A stretch of DNA of 64,000 nt from Flavobacterium ichthyis (lineage in GTDB: Bacteria; Bacteroidota; Bacteroidia; Flavobacteriales; Flavobacteriaceae): contig NZ_JAABLM010000012.1 in assembly GCF_009915155.1 (NCBI RefSeq), positions 1 through 64,000 of the forward strand. The letters are read 5' to 3'. Shown here piece by piece: positions 63,963 to 64,000 of the stretch (positions are counted from its first letter, which is position 1; the number at the start of each line of letters is the position of its first letter). Made by a program: the position numbers and the translations under genes. The notes below the pieces were generated by a model. The model was not told where the DNA came from, did no database searches, and saw nothing but the letters and a program-made list of their open reading frames with translations.

Positions 63963-64000
63963 GAAATGTAGCAAAGACCACCACACTGGAAAACAAATTT
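63959..64000 (+). CDS. traG: Conjugation ATPase TraG, first codons (cut by window edge)
   Basis: The ATG at 63959 overlaps the traF stop and opens a frame MRNVAKTTTLENKF running to the edge. This is the usual N-terminus of the VirB4-like TraG ATPase of these ICEs, which drives the secretion channel. Only 14 codons are visible. Confidence 0.8.
   Translation, partial: MRNVAKTTTLENKF

Noticed and set aside
1..64000. tRNA and rRNA genes
   Set aside because: None was recognised by eye on either strand; a covariance-model scan would be needed to exclude small RNAs.

Overview
The window looks like the chromosome of a Flavobacterium-like bacterium (Bacteroidetes). It is AT-rich, has Bacteroidetes -7 promoter boxes of the type TAnnTTTG, and carries flavobacterial-style sucA and sucB. 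From about 12.97 kb to the right edge it carries a large integrative and conjugative element (ICE) of the CTnDOT/RteC family. The integrase and right end lie outside the window. Species and family names are inference from protein style; no database search was possible.

Layout. 1-121: the end of an IS3-family insertion sequence with the start of its orfA. 156-12701: host genes, namely the 2-oxoglutarate dehydrogenase E2 and E1 genes, a small predicted outer-membrane barrel, a polyprenyl synthase with a small partner, and a TetR-controlled tripartite RND efflux operon that ends in a strong terminator. 12973-12982 matches the CTnDOT-type attachment core GTANNTTTGC and is the likely left junction. 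13203-18621 is the excision/regulation module in CTnDOT order: rteC, two xis-like HTH genes, orf3 (DUF3945) and the topoisomerase exc/topB. 18637-21931 is an insert carrying an ORF6N protein with a PLD-like tail and a 799-residue unknown protein with a zinc ribbon and a nuclease-like motif. 22186-28820 holds a DUF1896 gene, a 1792-residue methylase-helicase and a second rteC.

28.8-46.3 kb is a cargo region of regulators, transporters and antibiotic-modifying or detoxifying enzymes: VOC protein, MFS pump, ANT(6)-like and APH-like enzymes, GNATs, RibD/DHFR-like protein, OsmC and others. Within it, 42.5-44.0 kb is a graveyard of broken genes: an MDR dehydrogenase tail, an AraC fragment, an IS66 fragment and a UvrA-like fragment. 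46.3-54.5 kb is the mobilisation and early transfer block (mobC, mobB, mobA, a candidate oriT, traA, a DUF3408 gene, traD). It is interrupted between mobC and mobB by a YCII plus ECF-sigma pair. The transfer operon resumes at 63316 with traE, traF and the first codons of traG.

The most notable content is an 8.6-kb minus-strand defence insert (54530-63133) that splits traD from traE. It holds a 1298-residue NTPase with an N-terminal Cap4/DUF4297-like nuclease motif and a three-gene set of DUF3800 protein, HamA (DUF1837) and HamB helicase, that is, a Hachiman system with an extra gene. The Hachiman set is bracketed by two diverged direct copies of the traE leader, which suggests stepwise insertion at one hotspot. 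A GCCA-rich motif recurs before several ICE core operons, and a separate TTTCGTAAAA box recurs in the cargo region. Both are candidate operators not explained by the genes alone.
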